Positions 41,509 through 50,464 of a stretch of DNA of 64,000 nucleotides are shown one piece after another (the stretch's first letter is position 1; every line of letters begins with the position of its first letter). Position numbers and translations under genes: made by a program. This DNA comes from JAJPKK01 sp963787675 (GTDB lineage Bacteria; Pseudomonadota; Alphaproteobacteria; Rhizobiales; Xanthobacteraceae), in NCBI GenBank assembly GCA_963787675.1, contig CAWBDV010000007.1, forward strand, positions 806,001 through 870,000. The letters run 5' to 3'. The notes under the pieces were generated by a model, which saw only the letters and a list, made by a program, of their open reading frames with translations, searched no databases and was not told the origin of the DNA.

Positions 41509-43922
41509 AGTTCACCCTGTCGTGGCTCAAGGATCACCTCGACACCCGCGAGCCGCTCGGCGCCATCGTCGACAAGCTGACCATGATCGGCCTCGAAGTC
41601 GAAGGCGTCGAGGACAAGGCGGCGGCGCTTAAGCCATTCACCATTGCGCGGGTGATCTCCGCCGAGCAGCACCCCAACGCCAATCGACTGCGCGTGTGTA
41701 TGGTCGACACCGGGTCGGGCGATCCGGTGCAGGTCGTGTGCGGAGCGCCCAATGCGCGCGCGGGCATGAAGGGCGTGTTCTCGCCGCCGGGCACGTTCAT
41801 TCCGGGCAAGAACATCACCCTTGGCGTCGGTACGATCCGCGGCGTCGAGAGCCGCGGCATGCTGGTGTCCGCCTTCGAGCTCCAGATTTCCGACGATCAT
41901 GAGGGCATCATCGAATTGCCCGCCGATGCACCCCTCGGCGTTCCCTATGCGACGTGGGCGCATCTCGATGACCCGGTGATCGACATCAACCTCACGCCCA
42001 ACCGCCCGGACTGCGCCGGCGTGCACGGGATCGCCCGCGATCTCGGCGCCGCCGACATGGGGACGTTCAAGGACCCGGTCATCAAGTCGGTGCCGGGGAC
42101 CTTTCCGTGCCCGGTCGCGGTGAAGCGCGAGTTCGGCGCGACGCCATCGCTGTGCCCCGGCTTTGCGCTGCGCCTCGTGCGCGGCGTCAAGAACGGCGAA
42201 AGTCCGGAGTGGCTGCAGCGGCGGCTCACCGCGATCGGCCTGCGCCCCATCAATGCGCTGGTCGACATCACGAACTTCATCACCTTCGATCGCGGCCGCC
42301 CGCTGCACGTGTTCGATGCCGCCAAGGTGAAGGGCAATCTCGTGGTGCGGCGCGCCCGCGCGGGCGAGAGTTTGCTCGCGCTCGACGGCAAGACCTATGC
42401 GCTCGATGACACCATGTGCGTCATCGCCGACGACAACGGCGTCGAGTTGCTGGCCGGTATCATGGGCGGCGAGGCAAGCGGCTGCTCGGCCGCGACCACG
42501 GACGTGCTGATCGAGTTGGCGCTCTGGGACCCGATCAACATCGCCCAGACCGGCCGCAAGCTCAACATCATCACCGACGCGCGCTATCGCTTCGAGCGCG
42601 GCGTCGATCCCGCCTTCATGGTGCCGGGCCTCGAGCTTGCGACCCGCATGGTGCTCGACCTGTGCGGCGGCGCGCCGTCGGAAATCACCACGGCCGGTGA
42701 ACTCGACCTCGTCGACAAGGTGATCGATTTTCCGCTCGACGAGGTCACGCGTCTCGCCGGTCTCGAGCTGCCGTTCGCGGAAATCCGGCTCGTGCTCTCG
42801 CGTCTTGGCTTCTACGTCGCCGGCGCTGGTCCCGTCATCAAGGTGGCGGTGCCGAGCTGGCGGCCGGATGTGCACGGCAAGGCCGACATCGTCGAGGAGA
42901 TCGTGCGCATCGTCGGCGTCGATCGCGTCCCGATGACGCCGTTCGAGCGCGGCGACAACGGGCGCCGTCCGGTGCTCACCGCGATCCAGAACCGCACCCG
43001 CAAGGCGCGCCGTGCACTCGCCGCGCGCGGTCTCGTTGAAGCCGTCACCTGGTCGTTCGTGTCGAAGACGCAGGCCGAGCTGTTCGGCGGCGGCCAGGCC
43101 GAGCTGAAGCTTGCCAACCCGATCGCGGCGGACCTCTCCGACATGCGGCCGAGCCTGCTGCCGGGCCTCGTCGCCGCCGCGCAGAGGAATGCGGATCGCG
43201 GTTACGTCGACACGGCGCTGTTCGAGGTCGGCCAGATTTTCCGCGGCGACCGGCCCGAGGACCAGTTCGTTGCCGCAAGCGGCGTGCGGCGCGGGCTTGC
43301 GAAGCCGACCGGCTGGGGCCGCAACTGGGCGACCGGCGGCAAGAGCGTCGATGCCTTCGACGTCAAGGCCGATGCGCTGGCGGCGCTCGCCGCGGCCGGC
43401 GCGCCGGCGCAGGCGCTGCAGATCAACCCGGGCGGGCCGGCCTGGCTTCATCCCGGCCGCTCCGGCACGATCCAGATCGGGCCGCAGAACGTGCTCGGCT
43501 ATTTCGGCGAACTGCACCCGCGCGCGCTCGAGGCGCTCGGCGCCGAGGGTCCGCTTGCCGCGTTCGAGGTGATCCTCGACCGCATTCCGGCGGCGAAGGC
43601 CAGGGCAACGCGGGCGAAGCCGCTCCTCGAACTGCCGCCGTTCCAGCCGGTCGAGCGCGATTTCGCCTTCATCGTCGATCGTGCCGTGAAGGCGGGCGAC
43701 ATCGTGCGGGCGGCCCAGGGCGTCGACCGCAAGCTCATCACCGCCATCACGGTGTTCGACGTCTACGAGGGGCAGGGCATCGATCCGGGCAAGAAATCGA
43801 TCGCCATTGCGGTGACCCTGCAGCCGCGCGAGAAGACCATGACCGACCAGGAGATCGACGCTGTCGCCGCCAAGATCGTCGCCGAGGTCGGCAAACGCAC
43901 CGGCGGCGTCCTGCGTGGGTAG
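41505..43922 (+). CDS. pheT: phenylalanine-tRNA ligase beta subunit
   Basis: An 805-residue beta subunit of standard layout: start 'MKFTLSWLKDHLDT', tRNA-binding OB domain (about 40-150, 'VVCGAPNARAGMKGVFSPPG'), B3/B4 editing domain (about 210-390), B5 domain ('LDEVTRLAGLELPFAEIRLV'), a catalytic-like core, and a C-terminal FDX-ACB domain ('LLELPPFQPVERDFAFIVDR'). It works with PheS as a heterotetramer. ATGA overlap with pheS indicates coupling. Confidence 0.96.
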   Translation: MKFTLSWLKDHLDTREPLGAIVDKLTMIGLEVEGVEDKAAALKPFTIARVISAEQHPNANRLRVCMVDTGSGDPVQVVCGAPNARAGMKGVFSPPGTFIPGKNITLGVGTIRGVESRGMLVSAFELQISDDHEGIIELPADAPLGVPYATWAHLDDPVIDINLTPNRPDCAGVHGIARDLGAADMGTFKDPVIKSVPGTFPCPVAVKREFGATPSLCPGFALRLVRGVKNGESPEWLQRRLTAIGLRPINALVDITNFITFDRGRPLHVFDAAKVKGNLVVRRARAGESLLALDGKTYALDDTMCVIADDNGVELLAGIMGGEASGCSAATTDVLIELALWDPINIAQTGRKLNIITDARYRFERGVDPAFMVPGLELATRMVLDLCGGAPSEITTAGELDLVDKVIDFPLDEVTRLAGLELPFAEIRLVLSRLGFYVAGAGPVIKVAVPSWRPDVHGKADIVEEIVRIVGVDRVPMTPFERGDNGRRPVLTAIQNRTRKARRALAARGLVEAVTWSFVSKTQAELFGGGQAELKLANPIAADLSDMRPSLLPGLVAAAQRNADRGYVDTALFEVGQIFRGDRPEDQFVAASGVRRGLAKPTGWGRNWATGGKSVDAFDVKADALAALAAAGAPAQALQINPGGPAWLHPGRSGTIQIGPQNVLGYFGELHPRALEALGAEGPLAAFEVILDRIPAAKARATRAKPLLELPPFQPVERDFAFIVDRAVKAGDIVRAAQGVDRKLITAITVFDVYEGQGIDPGKKSIAIAVTLQPREKTMTDQEIDAVAAKIVAEVGKRTGGVLRG

Positions 43923-43923
43923 C

Positions 43924-44062
43924 GTCATTCCGGGGTGCCCCTCCTTTCCCTCCCCCGCGTGCGGCGGAGGGAAAGGAGGGGCGAGCCCGGAATCCATACC
44001 CCCCGGCCTGTGTTCATGGATTCCGGGCTCGCCTCCGCTTCGCTCCGGCGCCCCGGAATGAC
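43924..44062. repeat. nested palindromic repeat element
   Basis: Three nested perfect inverted pairs: 12 bp at 43924-43935 / 44051-44062 (gtcattccgggg), 17 bp at 43937-43953 / 43966-43982 (gcccctcctttccctcc), and 16 bp at 43981-43996 / 44017-44032 (gcgagcccggaatcca). It lies between convergent pheT and the amine oxidase gene and could fold into a large cruciform or RNA hairpin that ends both transcripts. Confidence 0.8.
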
Positions 44063-44086
44063 ATGCCTATTGTTGGAAAGGCTTCC

Positions 44087-45490
44087 CTACCGCCGGCGGC
44101 CTGGCGTCGGCGCTGCGGCTTGTGGGCGCCGCTCCTCGGTGGCGAAGCCGAGGCGCTTCAGCACCGTCTCGGCGGCGCGATCGCCCGAGGCCCAGGCGCC
44201 GCCGACCGTGCCCCACTGCGTCTCGTGGGTTGCTTCGCCGGCAAGAAAGATGCGGTCGCGCAGCGGCTCGGCGAGCGCAAGGCGCGCACTCTGCCCGCCG
44301 GGCGACGCCGCCGAGAACGCACCGAGCGTCCACGGATCGTTGTTCCACTGCGAAACGCGGCTGCGCTTGAGCGCCTTTTTCACGTCGTTGCCGTAGAGGT
44401 TCGTAAGCCAGTCGATCGCGAACGCGATCATCGCCTTGTCGCCCGCCGCCGAAAGATCGCGGCCGAACTTGCCGCCGACATCGACCGTGCACACGTTGGT
44501 GCCGGAGAGATTGCCGACGACGGCCGCGGTGTGGTTCGAGTCCGCCTTCTCGAACATCAATTCGTCACGCTGCAAGCCGAGCGGATTGCCGGGCAGTTCC
44601 AGCGCGATGTGGTCGTAGCTGCCGAGCGTAAGCTTGCCGAGCGCATCGAGCTGGCGGCGCGGCAATTCCGGCACGAACTTGATCTTGTCGCTCGTCAGCA
44701 CGCCGGTCGAGACCGTGACGATGGCCGCGCGCGCCGAGATGCGGCCGCGCGCAGTCTCGATCTCGACGCCCGCGCGCCCGGCCCATTCGATGCGCGTCAC
44801 CGGGCTCGACAGTTGCACCGGCAAACCTTCGCCGAGCTTGGCGATCACCGCGCCGAGCCCCTGGCGGCAATAGGTGTCGGAGTCGCGCTCAGCCCCGCGG
44901 GCGAAGTCCGCGGCCGACACGTCGGCGAGATCCTTGGCGCAGGCATACGGCCCGAGCACGAATTCGACCGTGCTCTGCCAATCGAACAGATCCTTCGGCA
45001 ACCCCTGCTGCGCGGGCACGTCGAGCTTGCCGCGGCCGGCATCGCCGATGGCGCGGCTCGATCGCACGATCGAGGTGAGGAAGTCCTCCAATTCGGTCGC
45101 GCGGGCGAACCGCCGGCCGATCCGCAGTTGCTGGCTGGTTGTGGCGGGAAAAATGTCGAAGCCCGCTTTGGTCGCGAGCGGCATGATCGGATTGAGATCG
45201 GGCTGGCGGATGAAACGGGCGCCCATGTCGAACGGCGCCCCGAATGTTTGCGTGTCGGTGAAGCAGCGCCCGCCGATCCGCCCGGTCGCTTCGATCAGCG
45301 CGAAGCGCGCCCGCGTTCCGGAAATGCGCCGCGCCGCCGCAATGCCGGCAGCACCGGCACCGATGATCGCAATCTCGACGCTGTCCGCGGACTGGGCGGC
45401 GCGTGCCGGCGCCGCGGCGGCCGCCGCCGAGAATGCGGACGCAGCAAGAAATCGGCGGCGGGTCAGAGCAGCCCGGGTCAGAGCAGCCAT
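44087..45490 (-). CDS. Tat-exported FAD-dependent amine oxidase
   Basis: A 467-residue flavoprotein of the monoamine oxidase/phytoene desaturase fold. The N-terminus has a twin-arginine signal ('LTRRRFLAASAFS' then an Ala-rich stretch ending 'APARAA'). The dinucleotide motif is 'AIIGAGAAGIAAARRI', followed by 'GRIGGRCFTD'. The C-terminal FAD motif is 'RIFLAGEATHETQWGTVGGA'. ATG 45490 gives the Tat signal directly. Export in folded form with bound FAD fits the signal. The amine substrate is unknown; no partner gene is adjacent. Confidence 0.83.
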   Translation of the reverse strand: MAALTRAALTRRRFLAASAFSAAAAAAPARAAQSADSVEIAIIGAGAAGIAAARRISGTRARFALIEATGRIGGRCFTDTQTFGAPFDMGARFIRQPDLNPIMPLATKAGFDIFPATTSQQLRIGRRFARATELEDFLTSIVRSSRAIGDAGRGKLDVPAQQGLPKDLFDWQSTVEFVLGPYACAKDLADVSAADFARGAERDSDTYCRQGLGAVIAKLGEGLPVQLSSPVTRIEWAGRAGVEIETARGRISARAAIVTVSTGVLTSDKIKFVPELPRRQLDALGKLTLGSYDHIALELPGNPLGLQRDELMFEKADSNHTAAVVGNLSGTNVCTVDVGGKFGRDLSAAGDKAMIAFAIDWLTNLYGNDVKKALKRSRVSQWNNDPWTLGAFSAASPGGQSARLALAEPLRDRIFLAGEATHETQWGTVGGAWASGDRAAETVLKRLGFATEERRPQAAAPTPGRRR

Positions 45491-45700
45491 GGTCAATCGA
45501 TTGTTAATACCATTGCACCATGCCTCAAGGCCGCGCCGTCCGCAATTCACCGCAATGCCGCAGATTGGCCGCGCCGCAGCAATCGCGCGCATTGAACCGG
45601 CCGGCGCGACTCATGAACTAAATTGCAAGCACTGTTGCGATAATTTGTTTCAACAATACGACCCGCAACAGCGGTGCTGATCGGGCAGGCAGGGAACGCC

Positions 45701-46726
45701 ATGGACCGGATTTCGAACCGCATCGGGCGGATGCTTGCCCGCTATTTGGACAGGCCGGCGACCGGCTACGAGCCGTTCACGCCCAGCAATCCCGTCCTGC
45801 TGGCGCGCGCGCTCGAGCCCGGCGACGTGCTCCTGGTCGAGGGCAACACCCACATCGCCGGCGTCATCAAATATCTGACGCAGTCGACGTGGTCGCATGC
45901 CGCGCTCTATGTCGGTCCGGTCGCGAGCCAGCGGGTCGAAACCAAGATTGAAGCCAAGACCGAAACCGGGACCGAAGCTAAGGTCGAAGCCAAGACCGAA
46001 ACCAAGACCGCGGACGGCGAGCCCCACGAGCTCATCGAGGCCAACATCGGCGAGGGCGTCGTATCGGCGCCGCTCTCCAAATACTTCAAGTTTCACACCC
46101 GGGTGTGCCGGCCGGTCGGCCTCAGGGCGGATGACCTCGACAAGGTCTGCCGCTATGCCGTCGATCGCATCGGCCTCGACTACGACATCAAGAACATCAT
46201 CGACCTGCTGCGCTACCTGATGCCGCTGCCGGTGCCGCAGCGCTGGCGCCGCCACATGATCGCGCTCGGCTCGGGCGACCCGACGTGCATCATCTGCTCG
46301 GCGCTGATCGCCCAGGCGTTCGAATCCGTGCGCTATCCGATCCTGCCGCGTGTCACAACGATGACGAGCCGCACGGCGCGGCGCGAAATTCTCGAAATCC
46401 GCCATTCCTCGCTTTACGCGCCGCGCGATTTCGACATCTCGCCCTATTTCGAGGTGGTGAAGCCGACGATCGTGTTCGGCTTCGACTACAAGGCTATGCA
46501 CTGGGCCGATCTGCCGCTGCCGCTCGCCGCCGCCAAGACTCGTACGACGAAGACCCGCACCACCAAGACCCGCACCGCTAAGCGGCCCGTCAAGCAGTAC
46601 GCCAAGCGGTTCGCCAAGCCCAAGAATGGGACGGCGCCCCGAATGGCAGCGCGCCGCCGCGCCGCGATCCCAGCCAAATCGCCGCCCGAGGACGCGCGCG
46701 CCCGCGCGCCCGAACCGACGCCTTAA
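45701..46726 (+). CDS. YiiX/YebB-like NlpC/P60-type cysteine hydrolase
   Basis: A 341-residue protein of the permuted papain-like (YiiX) group. The likely catalytic His lies in 'STWSHAALYVG' and the Cys in 'CIICSALIAQAF'; 'LEPGDVLLVEGNTHIAGVI' is the family start. Two low-complexity stretches stand out: an acidic Lys/Thr/Glu insert ('IEAKTETGTEAKVEAKTE') just after the His motif, and a basic tail starting 'TRTTKTRTTKTRTAK'. It may act on lipids or peptidoglycan amides. ATG 45701 is preferred to GTG 45674. Confidence 0.75.
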   Translation: MDRISNRIGRMLARYLDRPATGYEPFTPSNPVLLARALEPGDVLLVEGNTHIAGVIKYLTQSTWSHAALYVGPVASQRVETKIEAKTETGTEAKVEAKTETKTADGEPHELIEANIGEGVVSAPLSKYFKFHTRVCRPVGLRADDLDKVCRYAVDRIGLDYDIKNIIDLLRYLMPLPVPQRWRRHMIALGSGDPTCIICSALIAQAFESVRYPILPRVTTMTSRTARREILEIRHSSLYAPRDFDISPYFEVVKPTIVFGFDYKAMHWADLPLPLAAAKTRTTKTRTTKTRTAKRPVKQYAKRFAKPKNGTAPRMAARRRAAIPAKSPPEDARARAPEPTP

Positions 46727-46837
46727 GGGGCATCGCCTGAAGCGGCCGCAATCGGCGGACGCAATCCTTGACACTCCGCCGCCCGCGCCAGTAAATGGCG
46801 CCCACTCGACCGCCCGCCACATTTCGGCCGGCCGGCA

Positions 46838-46913
46838 GGGGCCGTAGCTCAGTTGGGAGAGCGCCGCAATCGCACTGCGGAGGTCAGGGGTTCAAATCCC
46901 CTCGGCTCCACCA
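46838..46913 (+). tRNA. tRNA-Ala (anticodon CGC)
   Basis: A 76-base tRNA with encoded CCA. Acceptor GGGGCCG pairs with CGGCTCC, the D arm has GCTCAGTTGGGAGAGC, the anticodon stem CCGCA/TGCGG encloses loop ATCGCAC (anticodon CGC, reading GCG), and the T arm is AGGGG TTCAAAT CCCCT. It marks the border between core genes and the accessory island that begins right after it. Confidence 0.96.
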
Positions 46914-47066
46914 GTGATTTCAGGTGCTTAAGGCCGCGGCCCACCTCGATCGAAATCTCACCGGAAGCATTGCGGAAGCAGGCGAATGTTCGGTCGCTGC
47001 TCCCTGTTCCCGTCGGATAAATAGAGAGGTTCCCTGGACCGCTGCTTTTCTGCGCGGGGGCCTCCC
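46914..47066. other. island start behind tRNA-Ala
   Basis: No gene is seen. No integrase and no obvious second copy of the tRNA-Ala 3' end were found elsewhere in the window, so the outer boundary of the island remains unset. Confidence 0.35.
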
Positions 47067-47234
47067 TTACCGATGCTGCCCTCGCAGCACAGTTTCGTCG
47101 CCAGCAATGCAGACAGATCGGCTCGTGAGAGCGTCGCTATAGGCGCCGCAACTTGTCACGAAAGGACCATGCGGCGGCCACTCCGGTATCGAGCCGGGAT
47201 CACATGCCCACCAAAACCACCCTTCACCTGCCAT
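47067..47234 (-). CDS. possible small hypothetical protein
   Basis: A 55-residue frame starting MAGEGWFWWACDPG and containing 'IPEWPPHGPFVT'. The pattern of W-F-W-W, then P-G, then G-P-F recalls small hypothetical proteins of proteobacterial accessory regions that I cannot name. The frame is open further upstream to 47327. It overlaps only the unconserved start of the opposing hsdS frame, so both could be real remnants. Confidence 0.3.
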   Translation of the reverse strand: MAGEGWFWWACDPGSIPEWPPHGPFVTSCGAYSDALTSRSVCIAGDETVLRGQHR

Positions 47235-47286
47235 GCTGGCGAACACTCGGTCAGCGTAGAACACTTCGATCGTTGCGCCGGTGAGC

Positions 47287-47801
47287 GTGGCGATTTTTTG
47301 TTCACGAGGTACAATGGATCGGCCCATCTAGTTGGGGTTGGTGCCCTCTATCTCGATGGTCCTCGATACTATCCGGACCAATTAATTCGCGTCCGGCTGT
47401 GGCCAGAACTTCAAGATTACGCCCGGTACTTTGAAATTGTGGTAAACACTTGGGTTAGTCGTAAGCACATCGCCGCCAACATAAAGACCACCGCTGGGCA
47501 GCAAGGGCTATCTGGGGAAGCCCTGAAAAATACCCCAATTCCTCTGCCGCCACGTGCTGAAGTAGCAGCGATCATTCGTGCAATCGACGATGTCGATAAT
47601 GATGCTGCGGCGGACTTGGCGTCTATCGCTCGTGCCGCGCCGCCGCTACGTCAGTCCGTTCTCAAGGCCGCTTTCGAGGGCCGGTTAATTAACCCTGATC
47701 CGCATGACGAACCGGCCGAACATCTGCTGGCTCGGCTTAATGATGACCGACAACGATTTATTCCTGCATCCAGACGCGCACCTGTTGAAGCTAAGGCATG
47801 A
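47287..47801 (+). pseudogene. hsdS: type I restriction specificity subunit HsdS, C-terminal fragment
   Basis: About 170 residues match the second target-recognition domain and conserved C-terminal coil of HsdS: 'GDFLFTRYNGSAHLVGVGA', 'AGQQGLSGEALKNTPIPLPP', 'VLKAAFEGRLINPDPHDEPA'. The first recognition domain is absent, though the frame is open back to 47073 with unlike sequence. The TGA overlaps an ATG (47798) that begins a vestigial hsdM start, showing the original S-M junction. Confidence 0.7.
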
Positions 47802-47866
47802 ACGAAGCAACCCTTGTCCCAAAGGTCCGGAACTGCGTGCTCAAGACCGAGGGCACTCCCATATGA
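47798..47866 (+). pseudogene. vestigial hsdM 5' end
   Basis: The 22-residue frame MNEATLVPKVRNCVLKTEG closely echoes the start of the full hsdM at 48515 (MNEATLIQKVWNY, then VLKNEG), with a 6-base deletion, and then stops at a TGA. It begins in an ATGA overlap with hsdS. It appears to be the remnant of an earlier hsdM copy. Confidence 0.6.
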
Positions 47867-47928
47867 CGTGCGCTCGGCTGCGATCGGCCTATCGCAAGCA
47901 AACGACGAACTGGCCGTGAGTAACTGAT

Positions 47929-48480
47929 ATGTCAAGTGAAAGAAAATCAGAGCTGACAACACTATCGCTTATAGGGGTCTGTTTATTGAGCGTGCAACAG
48001 GCCGAGCGCGTATTAGCAGGCGCCGTTGAACACGTTCTGGATCGTCCAGACCTAAAGCTGATGGAACAAACGGAAATCGAACGCAAGCAAACGCTCGGCG
48101 ATTTTATAAGGAGGCTTAAAAAGCGAGTTAAGATCGAGCGCACACTCAAGGACAAACTTTATTGTTTTCTTAATTTAAGAAATACGTTCGTCCACAATCT
48201 TTCTGAGGTTCCGGGCTGGGACTTGAAGACCGAAGGGGGGCGGAAGGTTGCTTGGACGTTTTTGATGGAACTTATCTTCATATCGCAAGCCACAACTGCC
48301 CTATTCGGCACTTTGTACAACGTATCAGCGAAGGATGAATATGGCGTAGACTTGTTTAAAGATGAGGATGAGGGAAAGCGGCAGATGGCCGAAGTTCTTG
48401 AAAAGCACTTCGGTTCAACGGCTCGGAAGCTTCTGGCGGGAAGATATCGCAAAGCGACCCTGGTTCCGACAAAACGATAG
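47929..48480 (+). CDS. HEPN-type putative ribonuclease or accessory protein
   Basis: A 183-residue mostly helical protein. The segment 'LNLRNTFVHNL' holds an R-x4-H motif (Arg 84, His 89), the catalytic signature of HEPN RNases, preceded by a long helix rich in Lys/Arg. HEPN proteins often accompany restriction or abortive-infection systems. It lies between the hsdS fragment and the intact hsdM. The family call rests on this single motif and the helical pattern, so it is tentative. GC content is low. Confidence 0.55.
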   Translation: MSSERKSELTTLSLIGVCLLSVQQAERVLAGAVEHVLDRPDLKLMEQTEIERKQTLGDFIRRLKKRVKIERTLKDKLYCFLNLRNTFVHNLSEVPGWDLKTEGGRKVAWTFLMELIFISQATTALFGTLYNVSAKDEYGVDLFKDEDEGKRQMAEVLEKHFGSTARKLLAGRYRKATLVPTKR

Positions 48481-48514
48481 TGAGATCACATTTTCTCCGA
48501 GCGGTGACCTAAGC

Positions 48515-49975
48515 ATGAACGAAGCAACGTTGATCCAAAAGGTTTGGAATTACGCCACCGTGCTCAAGAACGAGGGCGTACACTACGGCTCCTATATTTC
48601 GCAGATATCATTTCTACTGTTCCTTAAGATGGATGACGAGCGATCGGAACTGATCGGTGAGCCATCGTTGCTCCCAAACGACTACCGGTGGAAAGCTATC
48701 AAGAATTTGCAGGGGCAGGTGCTCGCCGACACCTACGGCAAGGTGCTGGATAAGTTGTCGAAGCAGGAGGGGCTGATCGGAACGGTCTTGCTGAAAGCGA
48801 AAACGGAAATCGAGGACCCATCCAAGCTACGCAGGCTCGTGACGCTCATCGATGGCGAGAAGTGGATGGGCCTCAGCGTCGATACGAAAGGTGCGATCTA
48901 CGAAGGTCTGCTTGAACGGAACGCGGCAGAAGTAAAAAGCGGAGCGGGCCAGTATTTCACGCCCCGTCCGCTGATCGACGCTATCGTCACCGTCATGGAC
49001 CCACAGCCGGGACAATCGATCCACGATCCCGCCTGTGGAACTGGCGGCTTCTTGCTCTCCGCCTGGGACCACATGAAGCGTGATCCACGCGCGGCGGACC
49101 GGCGCGTCCAAGCCAAGATGCGCACAAACTTTTCTGGGGTCGATATCGTCCCGGACGTGGTGCGGCTATGCGCGATGAACCTTTACTTGCATGGCGCGGC
49201 GACTGCTGAAAGTCCGATTGAACGCGCGGACGCGCTCAACTCGCTCGGCTCCGTACGCTACGATGTGGTCCTGACCAATCCGCCGTTCGGTCGTAAGCAG
49301 GGATACAAGATCGTCGGCGATGACGGCGAGATCGAAAGCAAACGCGAGGAATACAATCGCCCGGATTTCATCAAGACGACAAGCAACAAGCAGCTTAACT
49401 TCCTTCAGCATATCATGTCGATTTTGAAGGAGAACGGTCGGGCGGCCGTGGTATTGCCGGATAACGTGCTGTTCGAAGGCGCGGGCGCGGAAATCCGCAA
49501 GCGGCTTCTCGACAACTACGATTTCCACACGCTGCTACGCCTGCCCACAGGGATATTCTATAAGCAGGGCGTCAAGGCCAATGTGCTGTTTTTTGATCGT
49601 AAACCAGCATCTGAAACGCCGTGGACCAAGGAGCTTTGGATTTACGATTTCCGGACCAATAAGAGCTTCACTCTCAAGGAGCGCCCGTTGAAGCGAGCCG
49701 ACCTCGACGATTTCGTGTCCTCCTATACGGCCGTCGATCGGCAAAGGCGGGTGGAAAACGAACGCTTCCGACGCTTCGACTATCAGGCGCTCACCAAGCG
49801 CGATAAGATCAACCTCGATATTTTCTGGTTGAAGGATGACAACTTGGACGATCCGGACCTATTGCCGCCGCCCGACGAAATCGCCGCCGAGATTGTGGAG
49901 AGCTTGGAAGCGGCACTTGATCGCTTCCGCAAGGTCGCGGCGAGCCTTGCCCCGGCGAATGGCGCTGGCGAATGA
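48515..49975 (+). CDS. hsdM: type I restriction-modification DNA methyltransferase HsdM
   Basis: A 486-residue M subunit. The N-terminal HsdM_N helical domain ('NEATLIQKVWNYATVLKNEG', 'SYISQISFLLFLKMDDER') is followed by the N6-adenine methylase core with 'DPACGTGGFLLSAWDHM' (SAM motif I near residue 171) and 'LTNPPFGRKQG' (catalytic NPPF near 255). It looks complete and may be active. Cognate hsdS is broken and no hsdR lies in the window, so it could work only with subunits encoded elsewhere. Confidence 0.93.
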   Translation: MNEATLIQKVWNYATVLKNEGVHYGSYISQISFLLFLKMDDERSELIGEPSLLPNDYRWKAIKNLQGQVLADTYGKVLDKLSKQEGLIGTVLLKAKTEIEDPSKLRRLVTLIDGEKWMGLSVDTKGAIYEGLLERNAAEVKSGAGQYFTPRPLIDAIVTVMDPQPGQSIHDPACGTGGFLLSAWDHMKRDPRAADRRVQAKMRTNFSGVDIVPDVVRLCAMNLYLHGAATAESPIERADALNSLGSVRYDVVLTNPPFGRKQGYKIVGDDGEIESKREEYNRPDFIKTTSNKQLNFLQHIMSILKENGRAAVVLPDNVLFEGAGAEIRKRLLDNYDFHTLLRLPTGIFYKQGVKANVLFFDRKPASETPWTKELWIYDFRTNKSFTLKERPLKRADLDDFVSSYTAVDRQRRVENERFRRFDYQALTKRDKINLDIFWLKDDNLDDPDLLPPPDEIAAEIVESLEAALDRFRKVAASLAPANGAGE

Positions 49976-50008
49976 CCAAACGGCTAGATTATTGAACACA
50001 TTGCTTTA

Positions 50009-50464
50009 TTGCGGGATGCGCCAGTGCAAAGGGTACTCAGCAAAGACCTTTGGACAGAGGTTCGGAAGCAGGCGCGCGCGTCGAACTCGCGCAAGGCCGC
50101 AATCGCCTACGTCACCCGCGATCTGGTCGGTTTTCGTAAGGGCGACACGCTGGTCGTAGATGCGTCGACCCTTGCTATCAAGAACGGGGAAACGGATGCG
50201 CCGCTGTTGCGAAAATTGCACAAGAAGGGCGTTCAGCTTTACGGCTGCACCGATCTGCACGCCAAAATCCTTCTGCTGGACAATGTGGCAATCATCGGCT
50301 CGGGAAATATGTCGTCCAATTCAGAGCGTTGGATGGTCGAAGCCGCTTTGATTTCCGACCACGGAAGCGTTGTGGCGGGCGTCGCATCGCTGATTGAACA
50401 ACTGGTCAAGCAATCTTCGTCGCTCGACAAAAGCAGATTGCACAGTTGTGCGAGATCAAGGTGA
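50009..50464 (+). pseudogene. phospholipase D-like protein, truncated by IS66 remnant
   Basis: About 150 residues with one HKD-type motif: 'LHAKILLLDNVAIIGSGNMS', in which His-x-Lys-x4-Asp fits PLD-family nucleases and phospholipases. The start 'MRDAPVQRVLSKDLW' fits such proteins, though the initiation codon would be TTG (50009). The sequence after residue ~135 is unlike the family, and the frame ends where IS66 sequence begins. PLD-family nucleases occur in several defence systems; this one is probably dead. Confidence 0.6.

Noticed and set aside
41475..43997. 840-residue minus-strand ORF opposite pheT
   Set aside because: Complement of pheT in a high-GC genome; composition dominated by Arg, Gly, His and Asp, with no domain.
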